From NCBI GenBank assembly GCA_012959805.1, contig DUCN01000110.1, forward strand, positions 1 to 64,000: a stretch of 64,000 nt of DNA, given 5' to 3'. Under the pieces are notes generated by a model that saw only the letters and a program-made list of their open reading frames with translations, searched no databases and was not told the DNA's origin. Positions 36,313 to 45,891 of the stretch are shown here, piece by piece. The translations under genes and the position numbers were made by a program. This DNA is from Myxococcales bacterium. GTDB taxonomy: Bacteria > Myxococcota_A > UBA9160 > UBA4427. Numbering within the stretch: the first letter of the stretch is position 1; every line of letters begins with the position of its first letter.

Positions 36313-36490
36313 AGGCCGTCGCCGCGGCCCCTCTTCCTTTGATCTTCTGATCCGACATGCGGCGACGTCTTACGATGTCGACCCAGCCCTGATCAAGGCT
36401 GTCGTCGCCACCGAATCAAATTTCGAACCTCGGGCAGTCTCTCACGTCGGCGCCAAGGGTCTGATGCAGCTCATGCCAGAGACGCAATAA
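36313..36490 (+). pseudogene. Remnant of a soluble lytic transglycosylase (SLT domain)
   Basis: A frame near 36340 reads FDLLIRHAATSYDVDPALIK and AVVATESNFEPRAVSHVGAK, then GLMQLMPETQ before a TAA at 36488. These are the opening helices of the SLT domain, including the catalytic Glu in ATES and the GLMQLMP word. The remaining two thirds of the domain are absent and there is no start codon, signal peptide or ribosome-binding site. The gene for a peptidoglycan-cleaving enzyme has been lost, leaving this fragment between two live genes. Confidence 0.7.
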
Positions 36491-36566
36491 CACCATCACC
36501 CGATGACGCGCACGTGGTAGGATCGGCTGCTCCACATCTCAAATGGATCTCGGAAAGGGGCTCAAG

Positions 36567-36977
36567 ATGGAAATCGAAGGCGGATGTTATTGCGGAGCCT
36601 TGCGCTTCAAGGCGGAAGGAGACTCACTCTTCAAAGGCCAGTGCCATTGCCGGGAATGCCAATATATATCCGGCGGCGGCCCCAATTTCGTGATGGGCCT
36701 CCCGGAAACCGGCTTCCAATATACGACCGGTGCACCCAAGCTCTTTCAACGCCCCGATCTCGACAATCCTGTCACTCGAGAGTTCTGCGGCGATTGCGGA
36801 ACGCATATTCTCACTCGGTCTCCGGGTATGCCGGGTGCCGTCATTCTCAAGGTGGGCACGCTCGACGACCCGAACCTCTACGGCGGCCCGCAGATGGCGA
36901 TCTACACCATCGACAAGCAGAGCTTTCATATGATTCCAGAAGGTGTCGCATCCTTCGAACGCGTGCCTGGCGCATAA
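36567..36977 (+). CDS. GFA family protein (CENP-V/GFA zinc domain)
   Basis: 136 residues from ATG 36567, with GGAAAGGGG in front; an ATG at 36543 has no such site. Zinc-binding cysteines are in the family pattern: GGCYCGALRF, GQCHCRECQYISGG and REFCGDCGTHILTRSP. The fold is shared with glutathione-dependent formaldehyde-activating enzyme, but most family members have unknown substrates. It is a single gene converging on the thiolase, with a strong terminator hairpin between the two. Confidence 0.85.
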   Translation: MEIEGGCYCGALRFKAEGDSLFKGQCHCRECQYISGGGPNFVMGLPETGFQYTTGAPKLFQRPDLDNPVTREFCGDCGTHILTRSPGMPGAVILKVGTLDDPNLYGGPQMAIYTIDKQSFHMIPEGVASFERVPGA

Positions 36978-37009
36978 CACGACTCGTCGCCAGCCATCGG
37001 TCCAGACTG

Positions 37010-37037
37010 ATCGGAGGGGAGATCTCTCCCCTCCGAT
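37010..37037. terminator. Bidirectional hairpin terminator between GFA and thiolase genes
   Basis: A perfect 13-bp stem (ATCGGAGGGGAGA against its complement) with a 2-nt loop lies between two convergent genes and is followed by TTT on the plus strand. It is the cleanest intrinsic terminator-like element in the window. Confidence 0.7.
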
Positions 37038-37059
37038 TTGGTGCTCTTGGGTTAGAGGG

Positions 37060-38289
<1,230 letters not shown>

Positions 38290-38475
38290 GGGAGGTTCCT
38301 GACTCGGCGCAACCCGCCCGGATGGGACGGGCGCAAAGGGATGAAAGGTGAAAGAAAATGAGCACGTTTCGAAAAGCTATAGCGCTTCGAAACGACACAC
38401 AACCCACACAGACACTGATTTCCGCACGCTGTTTTGCCGCGCTGAGCGACGCCACCGACTGAACCGGACGGATGA

Positions 38476-39390
38476 CTAATGACCGACGTCCGAAGAACTC
38501 TTCACGTCGTCCTGTAGCGCGCTCAACAGTTCTTCACCGCCAAATTCACTGCCGCCCCCTTCTCGTCGGCGACCGAGAGCGTATTCCGGCCCAGCCAGCT
38601 CCGGACCTTCCCCCGGCGGAAGTGGCGGCGTGTAGTAACCCAGCGCATAGCCGCCCATCGTGTATCCAATGAGTTCCTGAAGCTTTGGATCGAGGGTCTT
38701 GGCGATTTCGGGAGGACAGGAAAGGTATTGGTTCTCTTCCTGCCGAAGCCAGCCCAGCGTGTACGTCAAGTTGAGGCCCACGCGGACATCCTCTGATCGA
38801 TTCTCGCCACCGCCGTGAAACACGGAGCCTGTATAAAGAAGCACCGAGCCTTCTGACATCTCCGCGGGCCGAACCTCTTCCGACTTGGCCTGGCGGTTGT
38901 CAGGCCAGGAGACACTGTCGGGCGCGATCTGGGTCGCGCCATTCTCCGTCGTAAAATCCGTGAGCGCCCAGATCGTGTTGAACTGCGGCTCGACGCTTTC
39001 GATATGCGTGCCCCAGGCCCATCGGTCGCGATGGATCTGCTGTGCGGGCTGGCCCGGCCCAATCGAGATCACCTGGGAAAGGTGGAGCTGGATCCGTTCG
39101 CACCACGGCTTCAAGAATGTCTCTGCGCAGCCCAGAACGGTCTCGTTCAGGATGAGTTCACGACTCGAGGGCGAACGCGCAACCAGTGCGCCGGTTCTTC
39201 GCGTATTTCGCCCCGTAAAGTCATCACCACCAGGCTTCGTCGCCTCGATATAGGGCCGAAGTTCATCATTGACGGCCTCGACCTGCCCCTCGCTCAGCAC
39301 ATCCTCCAGGATCAGCGCGCCTTCATTCTGGATGACGGCGACGAGTTCAGCCACTTCGGTCTTCGCTGGAAGTCGCGTTATTTCAGTCAT
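38476..39390 (-). CDS. Phytanoyl-CoA dioxygenase family protein (PhyH)
   Basis: 304 residues from ATG 39390 with AAGGA upstream; an earlier in-frame start would add 23 unlikely residues. Fe(II)/2-oxoglutarate oxygenase residues: HxD in QQIHRDRWAWGTH (about residue 143), and the distal His and Arg in SVFHGGGENRSEDVRVGLNL. The opening LVAVIQNEGALILEDVLSEGQV is typical of PhyH. The family hydroxylates small molecules or acyl-CoA; no substrate is implied by sequence. It lies among acyl-CoA enzymes on the same strand. Confidence 0.85.
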   Translation of the reverse strand: MTEITRLPAKTEVAELVAVIQNEGALILEDVLSEGQVEAVNDELRPYIEATKPGGDDFTGRNTRRTGALVARSPSSRELILNETVLGCAETFLKPWCERIQLHLSQVISIGPGQPAQQIHRDRWAWGTHIESVEPQFNTIWALTDFTTENGATQIAPDSVSWPDNRQAKSEEVRPAEMSEGSVLLYTGSVFHGGGENRSEDVRVGLNLTYTLGWLRQEENQYLSCPPEIAKTLDPKLQELIGYTMGGYALGYYTPPLPPGEGPELAGPEYALGRRREGGGSEFGGEELLSALQDDVKSSSDVGH

Positions 39391-39455
39391 GAATTCATGT
39401 TCCTTTTCTTCTTGCGCGGTCACTTTCACGATCTCTTGAATGATTGAACTCAAAA

Positions 39456-39824
39456 TCAAGACATTTCAGAGTCCATCCCCGGTATGCCGGCAGCCAGGAT
39501 CCAGATCGCTTCCTTGTAGTCCTCGACTCGCCCGCCCTCGGACATCGTATCGAAATAGGCTTCGGCGCCCCGGAGCTTGCTCGGAGCTTTGTGCATCGGG
39601 TAACGCGGAGACAGGACGGCGAAGTCCCAACCCACCTTCGTGTATGGGGCAAGAAAGCGAACGACTTTCGGCATATCCGTGGGCAGACTTTTCGGAACGC
39701 GAAAGCGCTTATCATCGACCCTCGCGAACGCCCGAGCGTCGCGAGCCTTGCCGCCTAACCAATATCTCGTCCGGGGCTGCGCCGAGATTTCTGCCGCGCG
39801 CACCTTCTTGCCTCTAGCCAGCAT
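39456..39824 (-). CDS. Conserved-looking hypothetical protein coupled to acyl-CoA dehydrogenase
   Basis: 122 residues. Its ATG 39824 lies inside the last codons of the acyl-CoA dehydrogenase gene (11 bp overlap), as expected for translational coupling. The sequence is basic at the start and then contains RFRVPKSLPTDMPKVVRFLA, YTKVGWDFAVLSPRYPMHKA and EGGRVEDYKEAIWILAAG. No signal peptide or membrane span. I recognise no family. The position suggests an accessory factor of the neighbouring dehydrogenase pair. Confidence 0.6.
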   Translation of the reverse strand: MLARGKKVRAAEISAQPRTRYWLGGKARDARAFARVDDKRFRVPKSLPTDMPKVVRFLAPYTKVGWDFAVLSPRYPMHKAPSKLRGAEAYFDTMSEGGRVEDYKEAIWILAAGIPGMDSEMS

Positions 39825-41064
39825 CGGACGAAACCTTTCCGATGATCATGTCCGCGAGCGCGCGACGCTGATGCGTGGCGTCTCCATAGAGCATCTGATT
39901 GTGCATGCTTCGCTTGAAGTAGAGATGCACATCGCATTCCCAAGTAAATCCGATTCCGCCATGGAGCTGGACGGAGCGGTCGGACATGAAGCGGCCGGCA
40001 TCGGAGGCCGCACTCTTGGCCATACGCGCGTTTTGAAGCGCTCCTTCGAAGCCCGCATCCGTTCCGGATTCGAGATTGACATCGATACAGCAGGCGGCGT
40101 GATAGACGAGGGAGCGAGCGCGATCTATGGCGATCATCCCGTTCGACAGTGGATGCTTCACGGCCTGAAAAAATCCGATCGGGCGATCGAATTGCTTGCG
40201 CGTCTTGGCGTATTCGACGGTGGTTTGAAGTTGCCATTCGCTGCTCCCGCATAGATCGGCGGCGACTGTCGTCAGTATCGCGGGCCAGGCTCGATCCAAC
40301 GTCTCGACGCCGTGGGTACTCACGACATTGGCCGCCACGACCATCACATCGTCAAGTACAAGCGTCGCTTGGTCTCGAGTGAGGTCGTGAATGTGATCTT
40401 GGGAAAGAGCCAGTCCGGACGTGCCCGATCGAAGGACGCAGAGAATTGATCCGCCGCCTTGGCCTTCACCCCCACCCTCTTGTTCCAGGCGGGCCTGCAC
40501 GACAAACAAGTCAGACTTGAAAGCATCCTGTACGAAGTAGGCACTGCCGCGAAGGACATAGCCGTCATCCTTTGGCGTGGCGACGATGTCGGGTCGAGCA
40601 TGGTCCCAGGCTCCGCGCTGATTGGTGATCGCCAGGGAGGCGCTCGCTCCGTCCGCAATGGCGCGAAGTCCGACCCGTGCTTGCTGCGTCCCCGCCTCGC
40701 GCAGAACGTAGGTTGCATTCAATGTCGCAAGGAGCGGAGATGCGAGCGCGTGACCGCCGACTTCTTCGACCAATGCCGCAATACCAACCATCTTGAATCC
40801 GGCTCCACCCTCTGATTCGGGGACGGCGAGTCCCGTCCAGCCGAGTTCAATGCATTGCCTCCACAGCGCCTCATCCCAGCCCGGGCGCTGGCCCTCTTCG
40901 TAGGTCGCGGCGGGATCAGCGGCGACAAGTCGGCGCATTTTCTCGATCGGCATCTCTTGATCGAGCAGTTTCTTGGCGAGATCCCGAAGCATCTCCTCGT
41001 CGGGACCAAATCCAAAGTCCTTCGGCATTTCCGGAATTTCGTTCTCATTCATGGCTTGACTCAT
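39814..41064 (-). CDS. Acyl-CoA dehydrogenase (subunit 1 of a pair)
   Basis: 416 residues. N-terminal helical domain with WRQCIELGWTGLAVPESEGGAGFKMVGIAALVEEVG split here into familiar words, a middle beta domain, and a C-terminal helical domain with YAKTRKQFDRPIGFFQAVKH and LHGGIGFTWECDVHLYFKR. It oxidises acyl-CoA thioesters with FAD. The upstream dehydrogenase overlaps it by 4 bp (ATGA), so the two probably form a heteromeric enzyme like the paired FadE proteins of sterol side-chain degradation. The paired arrangement is seen; the substrate is inference. Confidence 0.88.
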   Translation of the reverse strand: MSQAMNENEIPEMPKDFGFGPDEEMLRDLAKKLLDQEMPIEKMRRLVAADPAATYEEGQRPGWDEALWRQCIELGWTGLAVPESEGGAGFKMVGIAALVEEVGGHALASPLLATLNATYVLREAGTQQARVGLRAIADGASASLAITNQRGAWDHARPDIVATPKDDGYVLRGSAYFVQDAFKSDLFVVQARLEQEGGGEGQGGGSILCVLRSGTSGLALSQDHIHDLTRDQATLVLDDVMVVAANVVSTHGVETLDRAWPAILTTVAADLCGSSEWQLQTTVEYAKTRKQFDRPIGFFQAVKHPLSNGMIAIDRARSLVYHAACCIDVNLESGTDAGFEGALQNARMAKSAASDAGRFMSDRSVQLHGGIGFTWECDVHLYFKRSMHNQMLYGDATHQRRALADMIIGKVSSDAG

Positions 41065-42260
41065 TTCGATTTGGGCATGCCGAGCACGCGCTCACCTAGA
41101 ATATTTCGCTGAATCTCATTCGTTCCCGCCGCAATCGTATGTCCGTAGGAGTTCATGTAGGCGAGCGGCCAATAGCCGGCGTCCGGCGCGGCCTCGTCGA
41201 GTTTGTAGAGCGTCGAGTGGGCGCCCGCGATTTCGACTCCGAGCCGCGCGTTGTCCTGAACGAATTCGCTTCCCGTCACCTTTTGTTGAAGCGGAAGTCG
41301 CATCGGGTGGTCACATAACGCGGGAACCCGCGCGCGGCGTCCGTTCTGCCGCATCCCTTCGGCGATGATTGCGCGCTCAACGATCGCATCCCGTGTCACT
41401 GGATCATCTGAGGCCCGCCGACCGTCGCGCCAGGTGTTTTTCGCGAGATCGACGAGACGGCGAACGGGATGAGCCGAATCGCCACCCCCCCCACCCGCAC
41501 TTTCCGCAGCTCCGCGCTCAAAGGTCAGTGTCGTCATCGCGACGGTCCAACCCTTGCCCACATCGTCGAGTCGCAAATTGTCGGGCACAATCGCATCCTC
41601 GAAGAGCACTTCATTGAAGCCGGACTCGCCGGTGATCTTCACGAGAGGACGAACCGTGACGCCAGCATGCCCGGCGATTGGCATCAAGAAATAGGTCAGG
41701 CCGTCGTATTTGTGATGCTTGCTCGTTCGAGCGATCAGAATCATCCATTTCGCAAAATGGCCGAGGCTGGTCCAGACCTTGTGACCATTGATGATCCAGT
41801 TGTCGCCGTCCGGGATTGCGGATGTCTGTTGGTTCGCCATGTCCGAACCAGCGCCGGGTTCGCTGAATCCCTGACACCAGATTTCTGATCCGCTGAGGCA
41901 ACCGGGAATCAGGGACTTCTTTTGCTCCTGGGTGCCGTGCGCGAGAATCGTTGGACCCGCCATGTTCAACCCGACGATATTTATCAGCATGGGCGTTCGA
42001 GCGCGACCCATTTCTTGATTTGCGATTCGCTGAAAACCGTCATGGCCGAAGCCGCCGTATTCGACGGGGTAGTCCGCGCCAACGAGACCCGCCCCGTGGA
42101 CCTTGCCTTGCCAATCCTGAAGATAGTCGCGATGCGCCTCGGACATGATCTCGAGCGGCGTAATGGGAAGGCGTTCGCGCGGTGCCGGTGGACGATTCTC
42201 CTCCAGCCAGCGGCGCGCGTAATCCTGAAATTCAATCTGGTCTTGATTCATTGAAGTCAT
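41061..42260 (-). CDS. Acyl-CoA dehydrogenase (subunit 2 of a pair)
   Basis: 399 residues from ATG 42260, with GAGGAG upstream; the frame is open 39 codons further without a site. Family words: GLVGADYPVEYGGFGHDGFQ, GLNMAGPTILAHGTQEQKK, WCQGFSEPGAGSDMANQQT (substrate/FAD loop), INGHKVWTSLGHFAKWMILIAR in two parts and AGTNEIQRNILGERVLGMPK at the end. It forms a translationally coupled pair with the dehydrogenase downstream. Its start faces the divergent selenoprotein-like gene across 152 bp, which should hold both promoters. Confidence 0.9.
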   Translation of the reverse strand: MTSMNQDQIEFQDYARRWLEENRPPAPRERLPITPLEIMSEAHRDYLQDWQGKVHGAGLVGADYPVEYGGFGHDGFQRIANQEMGRARTPMLINIVGLNMAGPTILAHGTQEQKKSLIPGCLSGSEIWCQGFSEPGAGSDMANQQTSAIPDGDNWIINGHKVWTSLGHFAKWMILIARTSKHHKYDGLTYFLMPIAGHAGVTVRPLVKITGESGFNEVLFEDAIVPDNLRLDDVGKGWTVAMTTLTFERGAAESAGGGGGDSAHPVRRLVDLAKNTWRDGRRASDDPVTRDAIVERAIIAEGMRQNGRRARVPALCDHPMRLPLQQKVTGSEFVQDNARLGVEIAGAHSTLYKLDEAAPDAGYWPLAYMNSYGHTIAAGTNEIQRNILGERVLGMPKSK

Positions 42261-42412
42261 GGGAACTCCTCGTTCGAATCTGCAGTCTAGAAGTTCCGCG
42301 ATGAGCCAGCAAAGGGGGATTCGAGCCGGCCTTGCCGACTTCCTGCGAACGGCCGAAGCTCTCGTAGCCCCACGCAACCACTCTCATGACGCGGCAACAA
42401 GGGAATCATTGC

Positions 42413-43201
42413 ATGGAATGGATTCGATACGTCGACACCCTCAATGACCACTATCGCTCCCAGGGCAACCCACCCTATCGATGGTCCGTAAACGAAAGCG
42501 CGCCCCTTCATCGCCTAAGCAAGCCGCTCACCGAATGCAAAGTCAGCGTATTGACTTCCGGCGGCGTTTCTCAATGTGCGATGCCAGCGTTCAATCCCAA
42601 CGCCAAGAATGATCATCGGCTGGATGCTATCGCCTTTGACACCGAGTCGAGCGACTTCCAGGTCCACGACAACTATTACGATCACACCGATGCCGAAGAG
42701 GACATCAACTGCATCTTCCCACTCGATCGCCTACGAGAGCTGGCCGACAAGGGCGAGATCGGAAGCGTGGCCCCACGACTCTGGAGCGGATTCATGGGAC
42801 GCATCTACAACCGCACAAAGATTGCCGAAGAATCCGGGCCGGCCTTCGCGAATGCATTACTCGCGGATGGTGTCGACATCTTGCTTGCGGCACCGACCTG
42901 ACCGCTCGACCACCAGACCGTGGGTCTGGTTTGCCGGCTGCTCGAAGAACGCGGCATCGCAACGACTTATGTCGCCACCGGCCGTGACCTCGCGGCGCTG
43001 GTCAATCCGCCTCGCGCACTCTTCGTCAATCATCCAATGGGGAATAATTTCGGCGCCGCCGGCGACCGAGAGACCCAGACCGCGATCATGCGAGCCGCCC
43101 TCGGCCTGATCGAATCCGCCACCGAAGGCGGCATTATCGTCGACATGCCGACGTACTGGGAAAAGGAATTCAGCTTCGGTCCTGGTGGCGGAGGCAGCTG
43201 A
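42413..43201 (+). CDS. GrdB-like selenoprotein with in-frame UGA (glycine/sarcosine/betaine reductase selenoprotein B family)
   Basis: 262 residues if TGA 42899-42901 is read as selenocysteine at position 163. Before it come MEWIRYVDTLNDHYRSQG, LTSGGVSQCAMPAFNP and GPAFANALLADGVDILLAAPT; directly after it, in the same frame, PLDHQTVGLVCRLLEERGIA, VNPPRALFVNHPMGNNFGAAG and GGIIVDMPTYW. The family has a redox Cys or Sec at exactly this place, in a C/U-P-x-x-HQT setting after xDAVLL. Homology continues unbroken to TGA 43199, so a nonsense mutation is less likely. A perfect hairpin follows 10 nt after the UGA. ATG 42413 has AAGGGA upstream. Likely a cytoplasmic redox protein; substrate unknown. 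No sel genes are in the window. Confidence 0.85.
42912..42930 (+). promoter_or_regulatory. Candidate bacterial SECIS hairpin
   Basis: ACCAGACC pairs perfectly with GGTCTGGT around a GTG loop, 10 nt after the in-frame TGA. Known bacterial SECIS elements are short stem-loops inside the coding sequence about 11 nt after UGA with a G-rich apical loop. Opening the top C-G pair would give a CGTGG loop. Sequence conservation of such elements is low, so fit to the local SelB is unproved. Confidence 0.65.
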
Positions 43202-45370
43202 TCAGAGCTTTGCGACCTCGACAGGCACACCGGTCATGAAGGCTTGATTCGAGAGAGGGTCGAAGCTCCCTGGCCCAGTGGGCAAGAGCGCATTCTGATT
43301 TGCGCCGGGAGTGTTATGCGCGACACGCATCCCAGGAGTATTCGCGTTCCCCCACCCATGCGTGAGCGCCACGACGCCTGCCTTCAGCCCGTCATCGATT
43401 CGAAGCTCGACTTCGATCGAACCATGATCGTTGAAGAGCCGGACCTTCTCACCAGACGCGACACCGCTTGCCTCGGCATCCCCCGCATGCATGTAGAGAT
43501 AGTTGCGATCCTTCGGCCCGCCCTTCATTCGTTCGATATTGGCGTACCAACTATTATGCATATACGGATCTCGCAGACTGATCATCTTCAGCCGATTCGG
43601 ACCCTCTTCTTCGAGCTCGGCAAATTGCTCCGCACACCGCGCGAACCCGTCTTCGAAGTCAGCGGGACAGCAGTCGACCTTCCCGTCATCTGTCTGTAGA
43701 TGGTCCGCGAAGAACCGACCGGGCGTGAGCGGCTCAAATACGATTCCGTGCGTCTTGGCGCGAACCTCCTCGAGAGAGAGCCCTCGCGCATGGAGCATGT
43801 GATCAATTCGCCCCCACAACGCCGCGGGTGCCCGATCTGTCACGCCCTCTGTCGCTTCCGACGCGGCGATAGTGTTGGAACCTTCGACATCATCGAAGGG
43901 CGATTTCAAACCCATCGCCTGAGCGATGCGACCCAGGATCCACCACTCTTGCTTTCGCTCGCCTCTCGGCGCGACGACCGCGTCCGTGAATTGAATCCAC
44001 GGCTCATGCTGCAACCCCAGGCCCGTGATGTTGATATCCGCTCGTTCGAAGCCGTCGGTACTGGGCAGGACATAGTCGGCATATTCCGCCGTCGCATTGC
44101 GATAAAGATCGATCACGACGAGGAAGTCGAGCGCTTCCATCGCTTCGCGAAGCCGGGCCTCACCGCCGATCGAAAGGACGGGATTCCCTGCAACCACAAC
44201 CATCGCACGAACCGGATTTGTCTCTTGAAGAACGTAGTCGGGAAGGAGATTGCCGGGCAGACTGCCTCGTCGAAGCTTCCCATATTCGGTGTCGGCAAAA
44301 CTCTTCGAAAAATCGCGTCGCCCAGCTTTCGCGCTCTCATAGAAACCAACGGACAAAATATTGCCGCCGCGGCGATCGAGATTGCCTGTGACGAAAACGA
44401 GCATATGCAGCAGCCAATAGGCGAGCGTTCCTTGACGCCCCATATTGACGCCCGTTGACATATGAACGGAAGCGGAATTCGCGGAGGAAAAACCACGCGC
44501 AAGTTCGCGAATGGCCGGGGCACTGATTCCGGTCACGTCGGCGACGCGCTCCGCATCGTATTGCGCAACAAAACTGCGTAGTTCTTCAACGTGCTTACCA
44601 TGGTCGCGCAACGCGACTTCGTCGAAGCCCCCGGTCGTGCCGATTTCATGGATCATCGCCGCCAACAAATAGATATCCGTATCGGGGCGAATCAACAGAG
44701 TTTCTCCGGCACGCGTTTTTTCGTTCTCGATCTCGCGCGGATTGACGTGAACCACCCGACCACCGCGAGACACAACGTCTTTGATCGCCCGAATCGGATC
44801 TGCAATCGAAATAAAACTCGCATGGCTCACCCGCGGATTCGCTCCGAAGGAAAGCAGGAAGTCCGTATGCGCGAGATCCGGAATGGGATGCATCGTGCTC
44901 GATCCGAAAACCGCTTCACTGCCCGCGAATTTATTCGCGCAATCCTGGGTTCCCGAAGAAAACGAGCGCCGAACACCAATCTGAGCGAAGAGCGCACCCA
45001 TCGCCGGGCCCGCCAGTGTGTTGAAAGCCGTTGGGTTTCCGATGTAGGGGGCAATGGCTTGTGCGCCATGGTCCTCGGCAATCTGGCTGAGCCGTTTCGC
45101 GATGTCGCCAATCGCCTCGTCCCAGGAAACACGCTCAAAGGATCCGTCCGCCGTGCGACGCAAGGGATGGTTCACCCGATCGGGATCCCGATGGATCTCG
45201 TCTCCGGCGAGTCCCTTGTTGCAGGCAAAACCACGGGTGACGGGATTAGCCTTGTCCGGCCGCAGCCCAACGAGCTCGCCGTCTTTGACCTGGGCCAGCA
45301 AACCGCAGGCCGGCTCGCAGACCCGACAGAACGTTGAAACTTCTTGCATGTCTCGATCGGAACTCGTCAT
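43202..45370 (-). CDS. Molybdopterin-dependent oxidoreductase (DMSO reductase family)
   Basis: 722 residues from ATG 45370, with GAGGA upstream; the open frame before it belongs to a decayed SDR gene. The N-terminal [4Fe-4S] site is FCRVCEPACG and GFACNKG (Cys 15, 18, 22, 50). Then come molybdopterin-binding words: SWDEAIGDIAKRL, SSGTQDCANKF, FLLSFGANPRVSH, and a C-terminal domain with VRLFNDHGSIEVEL, THGWGNANTPGM and NALLPTGPGSFDPLSNQAFMTG. There is no Tat signal, so it is probably cytoplasmic. No electron-transfer subunits adjoin it. The substrate is unknown. It ends at the base after the selenoprotein-like gene, convergently. Confidence 0.88.
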   Translation of the reverse strand: MTSSDRDMQEVSTFCRVCEPACGLLAQVKDGELVGLRPDKANPVTRGFACNKGLAGDEIHRDPDRVNHPLRRTADGSFERVSWDEAIGDIAKRLSQIAEDHGAQAIAPYIGNPTAFNTLAGPAMGALFAQIGVRRSFSSGTQDCANKFAGSEAVFGSSTMHPIPDLAHTDFLLSFGANPRVSHASFISIADPIRAIKDVVSRGGRVVHVNPREIENEKTRAGETLLIRPDTDIYLLAAMIHEIGTTGGFDEVALRDHGKHVEELRSFVAQYDAERVADVTGISAPAIRELARGFSSANSASVHMSTGVNMGRQGTLAYWLLHMLVFVTGNLDRRGGNILSVGFYESAKAGRRDFSKSFADTEYGKLRRGSLPGNLLPDYVLQETNPVRAMVVVAGNPVLSIGGEARLREAMEALDFLVVIDLYRNATAEYADYVLPSTDGFERADINITGLGLQHEPWIQFTDAVVAPRGERKQEWWILGRIAQAMGLKSPFDDVEGSNTIAASEATEGVTDRAPAALWGRIDHMLHARGLSLEEVRAKTHGIVFEPLTPGRFFADHLQTDDGKVDCCPADFEDGFARCAEQFAELEEEGPNRLKMISLRDPYMHNSWYANIERMKGGPKDRNYLYMHAGDAEASGVASGEKVRLFNDHGSIEVELRIDDGLKAGVVALTHGWGNANTPGMRVAHNTPGANQNALLPTGPGSFDPLSNQAFMTGVPVEVAKL

Positions 45371-45489
45371 GGGATCCTCGATTGCCCCAATGATTGCTGA
45401 GGCGTCGTTGGGTGGCATCAAGTGTAACGAGTTCTCACTTGTCGCGATAGAAGTCGTTGCAGGCCTGATTGCGCGACTCGTGGGAGGAC

Positions 45490-45826
45490 TGAAAGAGAAA
45501 GCCTCCGTGACCGTTGTGAATCCGGGGATGACAAAATTGACTCGGACGCCGGCGCCCGCGATTTCGGTCACCGCGGTGAAGGTCAAATTGGAGAGCCCGG
45601 CTCGATCGGAACTGTTATGTCCCATGCCCGGCATACCCCGCGAATAATCCGCGCCTATATTGACGATACTGCCGCCACGCTCAGCGAGGCATTGACTAAA
45701 GGTTTCGCGCCCAGAGCGGCCAGCTCGTGGGTGATACAGCGGCCGCGCCCCCCGCCGCCACCGGGGATGAAAATAGTCTGGCCCTCGAAGAGCCCATCGT
45801 GAAATCCGTCGCGGTACGGAATTCAT
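45490..45826 (-). pseudogene. Decayed short-chain dehydrogenase/reductase
   Basis: On the minus strand, an AAGGAG and ATG near 45826 lead into DGLFEGQTIFIPGGGGGRGR and CITHELAALGAK, an SDR N-terminus with the glycine motif. The frame then shifts and jumps to ERGGSIVNIGADYSRGMPGM and AGLSNLTFTAVTEIAGAGVR, followed by VNFVIPGFTTVTEA, the second half of the same family. About 90 central residues, including the NNAG region, are missing, and frames differ. It stands directly upstream of the molybdopterin enzyme and supplies the false long N-terminal extension of that frame. Confidence 0.7.
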
Positions 45827-45891
45827 TCTCCTTGGTCTCGAACTTGTGAACGATGTATCGTCCGGGCTGTTCATGCTCTTGGAGTTTCAAC

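Noticed and set aside
43700-45337. Two long plus-strand frames
   Set aside because: Antisense to the molybdopterin oxidoreductase; no family words.
45371-45874. 168-codon extension of the molybdopterin oxidoreductase
   Set aside because: The sequence is the decayed SDR; ATG 45370 has its own ribosome-binding site just before the iron-sulfur motif.
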